Below, one piece after another: positions 34,101 to 44,324 of a stretch of 64,000 nucleotides of DNA (its first letter is position 1; each line of letters begins with the position of its first letter). The stretch covers positions 8,404,106 to 8,468,105 of the forward strand of contig NC_048543.1 in the NCBI RefSeq assembly GCF_902806685.2. Reading direction: 5' to 3'. The stretch is from Maniola hyperantus (Eukaryota > Arthropoda > Insecta > Lepidoptera > Nymphalidae). The notes below the pieces were generated by a model. It was not told the DNA's origin. It was given only the letters and a program-made list of their open reading frames with translations, and made no database searches. The position numbers and the translations under genes were made by a program.

Positions 34101-37100
34101 ACAATAATAGACATGTTGAATTGGTTTGCTGGTAAGCAAATAAGAAATGTGGCTGCTATTGGTGGAAATATAATGACCGGCAGTCCTATATCAGATTTAA
34201 ATCCAATATTAATGGCTTTGAAGGTTAAGCTCAACATTTTAAGTGAAAAGGGAGGCCATCGCTCGGTATTGATGGACGAAACGTTTTTTACTGGCTATAG
34301 AAAAAATGTTGTTAAGCCAGATGAAATCTTACTTTCTGTAGAAATTCCTTATACAACTAAATATCAGTACGTGAAGGCGTACAAACAGGCCAAGCGACGT
34401 GACGACGATATATCTATTGTTACAGCTGCAGTTAACGTTGAATTTGAAAGCGATACCAATGTAATAAACAGTATCACTATAGCATTTGGTGGGATGGCAC
34501 CAGTAACAAAGATAGCTACAAAAACAAGTCAATTATTAAAAGGACTGAAATGGAATGAACAAATGCTGGATAAAGCTTTCACGTACATGTTGGATGAATT
34601 GCCATTGAATCCGTCGGTCCCTGGTGGGAATGTTCAGTTTAGACAAGCGTTAACTATGAGTTTATTTTTGAAAGCTTATTTAGCTATAGCTAAAGAAATG
34701 TGCCAAGATTATATACAAGAAGATCTTGTTAAACCATTTCACTGCAGTGGCGCTGAACAATTCCACGGCAGTGTACCTAAAAGTTCCCAGTACTTTGAAC
34801 TTGTTGGTAATAAGCAAGTCATAAGTGACGCTGTCGGCAGACCTGTTCCACATATGTCAGCATTAAAACAAGTAACCGGAGAAGCAATTTATTGCGATGA
34901 TATTCCAATCGCTGAAGGTGAACTATACTTAGCATTTGTTCTAAGTACTAAGGCGCATGCAAAGTTGGTGTCTGTCAATGCAGAAGAGGCATTAAAACAG
35001 CCTGGTGTAGTAGCATTTTTTTCAGCCAAAGACTTAACAGAAGAACAAAACGCTATAGGACCTATATTCCATGATGAAGAATTGTTTGCAAGTAAAAAAG
35101 TAACAAGTCAAGGACAGACTATCGGAGTTATAGTAGCGCAAGATCAACAAGCAGCTCAGAGCGCTGCTAGGAAAGTACACATAGAATATGATGAATTAGA
35201 ACCAATAATTATTACAATAGAAGATGCTATTAAACATAAATCGTTCTATAAACAATTTCCTAAAACAATAAAAAGAGGCAATGTACAATGCGTGTTTGAA
35301 GACTCAATGAATATTATTATAGAAGGAGAATGCCGGTTGGGTGGGCAGGAGCACTTTTATTTAGAGACACACGCGGCGTTTGCGATTCCAAAGAAAGAAG
35401 ACGATGAGTTAGAGATACTTTGTTCTACTCAACACCCATCAGAAATTGCGGTATGAATTATTTTGGTTATTATGGAATTTAGTACATCATCGTCGGCAAA
35501 CAAAATTAATAATAATAATTATTTGTTTCAGAAACTAATAAGTCACATACTTCATGTACCTATGAACCGAGTAGTAGCTCGTGTAAAACGTTTGGGAGGA
35601 GGTTTTGGTGGAAAAGAGTCCCGCGGTATGTTAGTCGCTTTACCCGTAGCCTTTGCTGCACACAAACTTCAAAGACCTGTACGTTGCATGCTCGATCGGG
35701 ATGAAGACATGCTAATGTCGGGAACTAGACACCCATTTTTGATAAAGTACAAAGTAGCGGTTACCGAAGAAGGAAAAATAATGGCCGCACAAGTTAATAT
35801 TTACAATAACGGAGGATACTCATTTGATCTCTCTGGACCTGTAAGTATTGAAAGATGTAGGTACTTAAGTTGTTGTTTTAATAAAGATATCTATGTGATA
35901 GGATATTTTACCCCTTTTTTGAAGTGTCTTGATTTGATCATATAGTGAAAATATTATTCGATCGATAAGTGCAATACAAATGCATTTAAATATTGCATTT
36001 CAAATTTCACCGCGAAAACGCTACCCGCCATCTTTTAGGTTCATGAGCTGTCATGACATCACACAGATTGGTAAGCAATGATGTTTTCTTAGTGAAATAC
36101 ATTACAATTTCAATCCATGTGACGTCACAGTCGGAACTAACATGGCGGCTATGGTATCATGCGTTTTGGATATTTGTAGAACAGATAAAAAAGTGAAATC
36201 TTTAAAATGAATTATAAAGTTCATAATATAATTTTATAAACTGATATTAACATCTTTCGATTGCTTATTGCTAATACTATCTTGTTTATCGATTTTTTAG
36301 ATTTTTTTCTCGCTTGGTGTAAAATACCGAAATATTGAAAGTTAATGTTTTGAAAGTTAATGTTTCTTTGTTTAGGTAGTGGAAAGAGCAATGTTTCATT
36401 ACGAAAATGCTTATTACATTCCGAATTGCGAAGTCACTGGTTACGTTTGTAAAACAAATTTGCCAAGCAACACTGCTTTTCGTGGATTTGGAGGCCCACA
36501 AGGAATGTTCGGTGCTGAAAGTATGATATGGGATATAGCTCATAAACTGAAAAAAAGTGCAGAAGAAATTCGTAGAATTAATCTGTATCGAGAAAATTCC
36601 ATTACTCACTACGGACAGGTTTTAGAACACTGTACATTGCAAAGGTGCTGGGATGAATGTGTGGAAAAGAGTGATCTAGCACAAAGGAAAATAAACATTG
36701 AAAATTTCAACAAGTAAGTAGTTACTAATTTTTAATTCTGATTATATCCGATATTAATTGTTAACAGTTATTGTTAATAAACTATGTATTTATATGATTT
36801 TAGGCAAAATCGGTGGCGCAAGCGAGGTATTTCTATAATCCCGACAAAATTTGGGATTGCATTTACAGAAAGATTATTGAATCAGGCTGGTGCATTGATT
36901 CTTATATACACCGATGGTTCGGTTCTGTTATCTCATGGAGGAACTGAAATGGGACAAGGTCTTCATACTAAAATGATTCAAGTAGCCTCTCGGGCTCTTG
37001 GTATCGATACGTCAAAAATCCATGTAAGTGAAACAGCGACAGATAAAGTGCCAAATACTTCAGCGACTGCAGCCAGTGCTGGGTCAGATCTTAATGGCAT

Positions 37101-38110
37101 GGCTGTTCTTGAGGCATGCCAAACTTTGATGAAGCGTCTTCAACCCTACAAAGATAAAAATCCTAATGGGAAATGGGAAGACTGGGTATCGGCAGCATTT
37201 GTGGATCGTGTGAGCCTATCAGCTACAGGATTTCATGCTACACCAGACATCGGATTTGACTTCAAAATAAACTCTGGGAAAGCCTTCAATTACTTTACGT
37301 ACGGAGTTGCATGCACTGAAGTCGAAATAGATTGCCTTAGTGGAGACCATCAGGTTATAAGGAGTGATATAGTAATGGATTTAGGAGATAGTATTAATCC
37401 AGCTATTGACATTGGTCAGATCGAAGGTGCCTTCATACAAGGGTATGGGCTTTTTACAATGGAAGAGCTTATTTATTCTCCTACGGGGACTTTATACTCT
37501 CGTGGCCCTGGAGCATATAAGATTCCAGGATTCGGTGACATTCCTCTTGAGTTCAATGTTTCTTTGCTGAAAGGAGCACCCAATCCAAGAGCAGTTTTTT
37601 CGTCAAAAGTAAGTAAAGTCCATTAAACCTACTAAACAAAAAAAAAAACATGAGGTAATGCTCGAGCATACATACTTGATTTTTTACAGGCAGTTGGAGA
37701 GCCTCCTCTGTTCCTGGCGAGCTCAGCTTTCTTCGCGATAAAAGAGGCGATACGCGAAGCGCGAGCGGACGCGGGCGTCTCGCTTGATTTCCAACTGGAA
37801 TCCCCTGCAACGTCTGCGCGGATACGCATGGCGTGTGAAGACCACATTACTAAAAAGGTAATTACTTTACTTGAGAAATGATTAATGTTTTAGAATACAA
37901 TATTTTATTTTAGCCCAGACGTACCTTTGGTTAAAAGTGTGACGGATCTTTGTATAAGATCATCAAGTGTATGCTATTCCAAGATCTAATTCCTAGTACA
38001 ATAATAAATTATTATTTAATCTTGTAACTTGTGATAACCTGGATAATATTTAATTTCAGATCCCCGTTCCCGAACCAGGCAGCTATATTCCATGGAATGT
38101 TGTTCCTTGA
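28144..38110 (+). CDS. Xdh: Xanthine dehydrogenase (rosy-type), downstream copy
   Basis: Eight exons: 28144-28218, 32897-33051, 33287-35450, 35532-35840, 36376-36713, 36804-37608, 37690-37857, 38060-38110; 1354 residues. The role is oxidation of hypoxanthine and xanthine to uric acid, a cytosolic homodimer in the known family. Seen: 2Fe-2S cysteines C54, C59, C62, C84 and C124, C127, C159, C161; the FAD motif VVGNTEVGVEVKFKH and GGNIMTGSPISDLNPI; FFTGYRKN in the flavin/NAD region, close to Drosophila rosy FFTGYRRN; molybdopterin motifs GGQEHFYLETHAA, GGGFGGKES (E827), NTAFRGFGGPQGM (R937), SHGGTEMGQGLHTKM, AVGEPPLF (catalytic E1286); and a C-terminus EPGSYIPWNVVP nearly as in rosy. All splice borders are GT-AG. 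Intron 1 is 4.7 kb and holds a LINE, a SINE and several MITEs; intron 4 holds a foldback element. This copy keeps the canonical residues at every site where the upstream copy differs, so it is the likelier housekeeping urate enzyme. Confidence 0.95.
28430..28505. mobile_element. Family H1 MITE, right half only
   Basis: GCTGTGCGGGTGTG through CCCCGATTGCCATCTCGATC. Confidence 0.6.
28598..28838 (-). mobile_element. SINE-A, older copy, in Xdh intron 1
   Basis: CATGATCAACCTATCACCAC to GATCGAACTGCGGACC and GACAGCTATCACC; many substitutions and small deletions. Confidence 0.7.
28839..29699 (+). other. Part of Xdh intron 1, nothing recognised
   Basis: AT-rich intronic sequence without repeat borders. 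Confidence 0.4.
29700..31057 (+). mobile_element. 5'-truncated LINE with reverse transcriptase (jockey/CR1-like), in Xdh intron 1
   Basis: Seen: SDRQYGFRHGRSAGD, palm motif A SLDIAKAFD, motif B GVPQGSVLSP, motif C CYADD, then, after a frameshift near 30430, AKRYFAPEHRLLLYKAQVRP and HMEYCSHLWAGAP thumb region, and a C-terminal FPRTCKLWNQLPSAVFP block before the stop. 3' end CTCGCTATATCTATTAAA and poly(A). Truncated at 5', so no endonuclease, and frameshifted: dead on arrival. Same family as 845 and 8617. Exact clade not settled. Confidence 0.85.
31058..31718 (+). other. Part of Xdh intron 1, nothing recognised
   Basis: AT-rich; no motif or repeat border. Confidence 0.4.
31719..31833. mobile_element. 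Foldback MITE, family H1 (short)
   Basis: TATAGTACGCGACAGGTCAA and, at the right, CCTGTCGCGGACTATA. Confidence 0.75.
31905..32092 (+). repeat. Family N repeat, deleted copy
   Basis: CCAAGTGCGAGTCGGACGCG head, GACGGACGGAG run, GGTACGGAACCCTAAAA end. Confidence 0.6.
32133..32352 (+). repeat. Family R repeat
   Basis: GATACCCGCAACT head with a small duplication (TTCGTCTGTTCGTTCGCG), tail ACTTTCGCATTTATAATATG. Confidence 0.75.
32572..32718. mobile_element. Foldback MITE (H7) in Xdh intron 1
   Basis: GCGTAAGCGACGCGCT at the left, AGCGCGTCGCTTACGC at the right: 16-base perfect inverted ends. Confidence 0.65.
35945..36170. mobile_element. Family H5 element in Xdh intron 4
   Basis: ATCGATAAGTGCAATAC lead-in, CGCGAAAACGCTACCCGCCA, GTGACGTCAC and ACATGGCGGC; the right arm is decayed. 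Confidence 0.55.
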
Positions 38111-38140
38111 TCTGTACTCAATTATTTATATTCAATAGCA

Positions 38141-38146
38141 AATAAA
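38141..38146 (+). terminator. Probable poly(A) signal, Xdh
   Basis: AATAAA, 31 bases after the TGA stop. Confidence 0.65.
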
Positions 38147-38410
38147 AACATTCTTAGTCAATCGCGTTGTTTATACTAAATCATACCTCCAGAAAATGTA
38201 TGTAAAAAGAAAATAAAAAGAAAAAGATCAATAAAAATTATTTATTTAAATTCATATCTAATATAGTACAATACAGACTAATAAACAACAATATTATTCA
38301 CAATAAATTAAAGATCGCATCAATTAAATTACATAATGATTGGATAATTCAATAAGTACGGGTACACTAACCCGTTGCGCCAAATCATGGTTTAATAAAA
38401 AGGTACAGCA

Positions 38411-38587
38411 CACAGCAGAAAATAATGTTCATCTACCTTTAGAAAGAGACAGCGGTTTTGTAGAGCAATTGTCTCAGCAGTTGAGACCGCCAAAAAAATC
38501 ATATACTTAGCTATAAGTGACAGAGACACCACTCTACAAAGCCAAAATCTCATTCTAAAGGTCGATGTACATTATTTTCTGCCGCAT
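38411..38587. mobile_element. Foldback MITE, family H2
   Basis: ACAGCAGAAAATAATGTTCA and GTACATTATTTTCTGCCGC arms. Confidence 0.7.
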
Positions 38588-39299
38588 CCTGTATATCCAT
38601 TTCATATCTCCTATACCGATACTAAAACGATTGCCATTTTCTTGTCTTCTTGCTTTTGGCAGGCATGAAAACATTTTATTTAATAATTTTGAAGTACAAA
38701 TGTGTACTGAGTAAGAAAAAATTGAAAAATGAATGATAATCGCATATTACAGCCGATATTATGAGTCGCAGGCAACTTTACCATATTGAATTCAAAATGT
38801 CAGCCAACGAAATAACGTTACCTATTTTCACGCATTGGTTCTTTGCAATAGATATTGGTATCTACTGAAAAATATGTTACTTGCGGCTCATCTACATCAG
38901 CACAAGAACAGAATATTGCAAGTATAATAGATCCAGTTTCTAATACAACGTAGTGATACATAATCCACTTTAGGAGATGTTTTTTGCAAACTTAAATTTT
39001 ATAACAATATATTTATTTTATGTTCTCCTCTAATTTATAAGGTAATTAACTTATACTTAGTATCATATTATTTTCGGAGGGGAAAAAATGATTTATTTGA
39101 TCATAATTTTATAGCACGCTGTGTGAGCATGGTGTATAATAATTATACCTAATATTTTCAATGTCATTTGGTCACTGAAATAAAAAAGCCTTGAAAAATG
39201 TATTTGTATAAGTTTTACTAACTTTACCGAAGATTGTTTTTACACCATGTCTTCAATTGCTGTACACGTGTTATTTTGTCATATTTTTACTGTGATACG
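38588..39299. other. Spacer, nothing recognised
   Basis: AT-rich, no supported exon. Confidence 0.4.
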
Positions 39300-39580
39300 T
39301 TTTTAATAGCTTCTGAAACGACCAAGCGGCTCGACGTCAACCGTTTACAAAGTTTTCTTGATGCTTGAGTCAAGCATTTACGTGCTTGAGGCGTGATAGA
39401 TGCGATTTTATATTTTTGCTTGACGCTACGTTCGGACAGTGTTCGAGATATGAGAACAGTGCCGTTTGCTTGATCAAGCCGCTTGACGGGCACATCAATC
39501 TCGCACCAAGCAGTTTGATCAAGCAAAACAAATCTACGTGCTAAACGTCAAGCCGTTTGAACGTCTTGAAAGCTCTTTAG
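39300..39580. mobile_element. Foldback element, family H4
   Basis: AAGCGGCTCGACGTCAAC at the left; AAACGTCAAGCCGTTTGAAC and GAAAGCTCTT at the right; internal CTTGATCAAGCCGCTTGACG. Shared with 43833. Confidence 0.6.
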
Positions 39581-39959
39581 GATTTCCTATTTTTTAAATT
39601 ATAGATAGCTTCTACGTGGAACAGACAATATAAACACGATACAAATTAGGAACTTCTAGAAGGAAGGTTCACATTAATTGTTTAGTAATCTTGGTGGTGC
39701 GCTTTTTTAATTAGATAAATTCAATAGTATTATTTTACATAATAGAAATAGTTTGCGTTTTATATACAGTAAATCATAATTAAATCTAAGAGGCCCCAAA
39801 TTAAAATATGGTACAAAATAATGTAAATTTTATAGTTGAACATGCATATTATAATTTAAGGAAAAACTTAAGTTTGAATACTGTTACTTCCGAAGATGTG
39901 ATGGTAGTTGAAACGTAGTTTGTATGGGTGTATTTAAAAAGGTTCAAATTCTCTATGTA

Positions 39960-40187
39960 TCAGTACCCTTATTATAAATGCGAAAGTGTATTTGTTTGTT
40001 GGTTTATTGGTTTGTCCTTCAATCACGTCGAAACAGCGCAACGGATTGACGTATTTTTTTGTATGGATCTAGATAAAGACTTGGAGAGTGACATAGGCCA
40101 CTTTTTATCCCGGAAAATCAAAGAGTTCCAACGGGATTTTTAAACACCTAATTTGACGTGAACGAAGTCGGGGGCATCTGCTAGTAA
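39960..40187 (-). repeat. Family R repeat, reversed
   Basis: TTATTATAAATGCGAAAGTG start, GAAGTCGGGGGCATCTGC end. Confidence 0.8.
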
Positions 40188-40621
40188 TGTATATATTACA
40201 GTAGGGCAGTGAGATTTTTAGAAATACAAAATAAAATCATATTAAAATATAAGTTTGTTATATTTGATAAACTTTAATTTTAAAACTACTTGAGACAAAT
40301 AAAGCAATCCTTATCTTGTTCTCTGTTATTGACCTATTTGATACTTCGCATTATAATACCGTTATCAGTGTGTTTATGTTATTTGCGTACGTAAACCTTT
40401 TGCCATTATTGTTGACTTTGGAGAATTAAAATAATGGGTAGGTACATAATACACATAATGTAAATGCAAATAAGATTGCAGCAATCCTTTTTACCCAGTA
40501 GCTACCGAAAATGCAAATGACATCAGCAGCACGGTGAACTATATTATCGGACGCGCTAAAGCTGATGTACGCAGTAGTTGTATTAATTGCAGCTCTTGAG
40601 CTTGCCGCGGATCGCCTTAAA

Positions 40622-40942
40622 TTATCATCATCATGATCAACCCATCGCCGCGCCGGTTCAATACAGAGCACGGGTCTCCTCTCAGAGTGAGAAGGGGTTT
40701 GACCATAGTCTACCACGCTGGCCATGTGCGGATTAGTAGACTTTACACACCTTTGAGAACATTATGGAGAACTCTCAGGCATGCAGGTTTCCTCACTATG
40801 TTTTCCTTCATGGTTAAAGCGAGTGATATTTAATTTCTTAAAACGCACATAACTCCTCAAAGTTAGAGGTGCGTGCCCGGAATCGAACCCCCGACCTCCG
40901 ACTAGAAAGCGGACGTCCTAACCACTAAGCTATCACAGCTTT
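40622..40942 (-). mobile_element. SINE-A, full copy
   Basis: Reversed: GCTGTGATAGCTTAGTGGTT box A, GGTTCGATTCCGGGC box B; 3' end ATCATGATGATGAT. Confidence 0.85.
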
Positions 40943-41084
40943 TTTCGCCTTAAGTATGTGATCAAAATCAGGTCAAACAGCTACGAGTCCTTCCAGACGT
41001 GTCCTCGTAACTGGCCATATCTTGCGACACGATAGGTACCGCCTGCTGCAGACATTATGATGATTTTATTTATGATGTGTAAAA

Positions 41085-41228
41085 TAGCTGGAAAAAGAGG
41101 GGTGGGAAGAAGGAAGAAGTCATGGCTACGTAACATAAGGGAGTGGACTGGCATAAAAACAGTCGGAGAACTATTCCGCCTAGACATGGACAAGAAGTTT
41201 AAACAACTGACTGCTGACCTTCAGTAAT
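41085..41228 (+). pseudogene. LINE ORF2 C-terminal relic
   Basis: KIAGKRGVGRRKKSWLRNIR, EWTGIKTVGELFRLDMDKKF then stop after LTADLQ: a C-terminal segment typical of lepidopteran endonuclease/RT proteins. Fragment only. Confidence 0.55.
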
Positions 41229-42060
41229 GGAGAGGCACTAGATGAAGAAGAAGTTACATGCTTTAACTGCGACGAGACGGTGTAAGTTTTTATAGTTATT
41301 ATCGAGTAGCGACAGATAAAAGAGTCATATTTTCCAATTCGATTCAATCATACTTTTTGTTTTGATCTGACTAATTTAATTAATTGTAAATGCTTCAAAG
41401 GACTAGAATTCGCTTTTAGATTGAATGTTTGAATGTTACAGATTGGTTCCTACGCGACATTATAAACTCAGTAAAACTTTTTTGGTAACTAATAGAACAG
41501 CCAAGGGATACATTATACAGTCGAACGACGGAGACCTCCAGACAGAGCAATCCTGCGGACTCACATGGCGTAACGGGCGGGGGAGGTATAATACCCGGAA
41601 AATCAAACTAATAGGTAATTTTGCTTAGTAGTAGATCAGTCGTTCGGGACTCGGGTATATGAAGGTGATAAGACAGTAAAATACAAATACAATACAAACC
41701 TTACACACCGTAAATATACAAACGCCGAATAAAGGTTATATCACATAGCCGCAAACGCTGTATTTTCAGTACTGAAAGTGCAAATCACACCAGCAGCTCG
41801 AAAAGGCTGCAAAGGAAGCGCTAACCTTTGAATTGACACCACCATGATGGATTTATTTGACGCGACTGGTGTTGCCGACACTACTGCTGACGTCATTCGC
41901 TTATTCAGAACTGAAAAAATCTTGCGGCTCTCACCGATGCGATAGCCTGTATGGGATCAATTTAAGAGCATTTTTGGGAAGAGAGAACGTTGAATATTAA
42001 TAATTACATGGTATATCTACATTTTAACAGTTAGGATGAAATATATTATTTAAATGACGC
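41229..42060. other. Spacer, nothing firmly recognised
   Basis: TTTTCAGTACTGAAAGTGCAA at 41765 and AATGCAAATGACATCAGCAG at 40511 hint at a shared unnamed repeat. A 67-codon frame at 41425 shows no domain. Confidence 0.35.
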
Positions 42061-42425
42061 CATAGACTTTTCATTGTCCAAAAATAACTTTGTTATCTTT
42101 ATGAAAGTCACTTTCGAATAATACTACAGCAAAAGGGTACATGACCAAGATTATTAAGTAGGTATTAAATTGATTATTAATTAATCTTTTATAAAGTAAA
42201 CTATATAGAAGAAGGTAAAAATAAAAGTATATTCATCCCTTTCTAATTCATAAGAATACTGCATAGACTTTTCATTGTCCAACCATAATTTTGTCATCCG
42301 ATGTGAAAGCTATAGCAAAAAAGTACATGACACCAAAATAATAAAACGTATTTCATTGATTATTTTTAGAAAGTGTGAAATAAACTATACGGAAGAAGGA
42401 ACAACTTTCTAATTGATAAGCACCC
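42061..42425 (+). repeat. Diverged tandem duplication, two units of about 165-200 bases
   Basis: CATAGACTTTTCATTGTCCA begins both units (42061 and 42262); AAGGGTACATGAC/AAAAGTACATGAC and GAAGAAGG recur in order. Confidence 0.75.
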
Positions 42426-43039
42426 TACAACGAAAACGAACTGAGTCGACTGTGTAAAAATCCTAAATCATAATTTATTTGTTTTTCATTAAAAAAAACT
42501 CATGTACCCAATAGCTAAACAGGTTGTAACAAAAACGAAAATTTACTACTAAACAATAGACACGAAATTTGTGAAGATGCAAACAAACTATAACACCACA
42601 TAGATGTTGCACTCACACTAATGCAAATAGCGAACGCGGGGTGCGGCGCGGCGCGCGGGTTGCTGTGTCCCGTTCCATCGCGTCGGACGCCGGGCTAGAA
42701 AATGCTATAGCGACGCGACTTGCGGTTAACTTCAAGAACTATTTAATTGGCGTGGACTTATACCATTTATCTCTTTCTAAAGTTTATTGTGTAATATTTC
42801 TTGTTTGCACCTTCACACCTACTGTTAATTGGAAGATACAAACAAAGTTAATATTATTCAAGTGGAGTAATTTTTTCCCTTATTCGTAGATAGTACCTTA
42901 ATTACCAGCAAGATACATTTTGGCTCTATTTATTCTAAAGCAAATTAAAAGTTTGACTAAAAGATTTCACTTCTCTGATTCAGTTGAGCATCCAGAACCC
43001 GAACTGGGACCTGAAATAAAGAAAGTATACATTAACAGC
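42426..43039. other. Spacer with a GC-rich patch
   Basis: 42635-42730 is strongly GC- and CpG-rich (GCGGCGCGGCGCGCGGG) between AT-rich flanks. No exon, splice-linked frame or known repeat arm was found in it. Confidence 0.4.
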
Positions 43040-43187
43040 TATAGTACGCGATAGGTCGAGATGTCAATCGGGGAGGGAACGCTCCGCACACCCACACAGC
43101 GCATGCGCTAACCCGGTGCGGACGAGCGCAGGTGACGTGCGGGTGCCCTCGCCCACACCCCGATTGCCATGTTCAACCTTTCGCGGC
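43040..43187. mobile_element. Foldback MITE, family H1
   Basis: TATAGTACGCGATAGGTCGA and CCCCGATTGCCATGTTCAAC. Confidence 0.75.
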
Positions 43188-43242
43188 GAACAGTTAATTT
43201 GAGGAACAAAAGGTTTTTTTCCACTTTTGGATGTAAAGATCT

Positions 43243-43680
43243 TGAAAAATGAGATTAGGAGGAGAACCTGAGTAAGCGACAGCTCAACGGGTTGTGAAGC
43301 AGAAGTGGCAATGGGCAGGCTACAAAGTTCGGAAAACCGATAGACGTTGGGGTTCCAAGGTGCTAGAATTGCGACCTCGCACCGGATAGCGCAGCGTTGG
43401 AAGACCCTCCACTAGATGGACAAACGACACGAGTCGCAGGGAGCCCTAAAAGAGACCTACAGTACGCGGCAGAAAATATTGTACATCGACCTTTAAAAAA
43501 AGATAGCGGTTTCGTAGAGCGTTGTTTCGGTCGTTGAGACCAACAAAACATCACATAGGTATGAGTGACAGAGACAACGCTCTACGAAACCGAAACCGCT
43601 TTTTAAAGGTCGATGTATTATATTTTCTGCTGACATACAGTCTAGCAGTGGACGTCTATCGGTTGATAATGATGGATCTA
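43243..43680 (+). pseudogene. RTE LINE C-terminus, interrupted by a MITE
   Basis: Left part 43243-43461: QRVVKQKWQWAGYKVRKTDRRW, then TR.RSVGRPSTRWTNDTSR. Right part about 43635-43680 gives CAGTGGACGTCTATCGG, the usual RTE 3' end. The MITE at 43462-43634 sits between. Same family at 9105 and 62000. Confidence 0.65.
43462..43634. mobile_element. Foldback MITE, family H2, nested in RTE relic
   Basis: ACGCGGCAGAAAATATTGTA and TATTTTCTGC arms; inner arms CGGTTTCGTAGAGCGTTGT and ACAACGCTCTACGAAACCG are perfect inverted repeats. Confidence 0.75.
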
Positions 43681-43832
43681 CCTGAATGCCTGGAGTACCG
43701 TCGCCGGGGCGGCCGCCGCGTGGGGCTGTCCGAGTTATATTCAGTTTCGGTGTCGGGGGGTGCGGGACCGTTTCGCGACCGCGAATTGCGTCCGTTGGGC
43801 CTGCGTACAATGTAACTTTATTTGAAGGGTCA

Positions 43833-44010
43833 TTACAAAGTTTTCTTGGTGCTAGAGTCAAGCATTTACGTGATTGATGCGATTTTATATTTTTCCTCGA
43901 CGCGACGCGGACGTTATGAGAGGAATGGCATTTGTTTGATCAAGCCGCTTGACGGGCGTATCAAGCAAAACAAATCTAGATGATTGACCGTCTCGGAATC
44001 TCTTACTAAG
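43833..44010. mobile_element. Family H4 element, shorter copy
   Basis: ACAAAGTTTTCTTGGTGCTA, GATCAAGCCGCTTGACGGGC and CAAGCAAAACAAATCTA, as at 39300. Confidence 0.6.
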
Positions 44011-44324
44011 AAAAAAATAGAATAACTTATTTTAATTTAAAACTGTCAAACCTCGTGGCTTTAGGTGCCAGTCTTGAGCAGAGTGTTTTTTCTAGATTAG
44101 AGTAAAATTCTTAGAATTAAAATAAAAGTCTTTTCAGCAATACTAAAATGAAAAAGAAGCAGATACTCTAAATTTAGTTTAGAGAAAGCCAGAATCAACG
44201 CCACTTCCTAATAACTTTGCTTGTACACAATGTTGTCATAGATTTGACATGTATTTTTTATGAATTATATGTATGAACGAACTTGAGCTTCAAAAGAAAG
44301 GCCTTTAAGGTCCATTTTACTACT

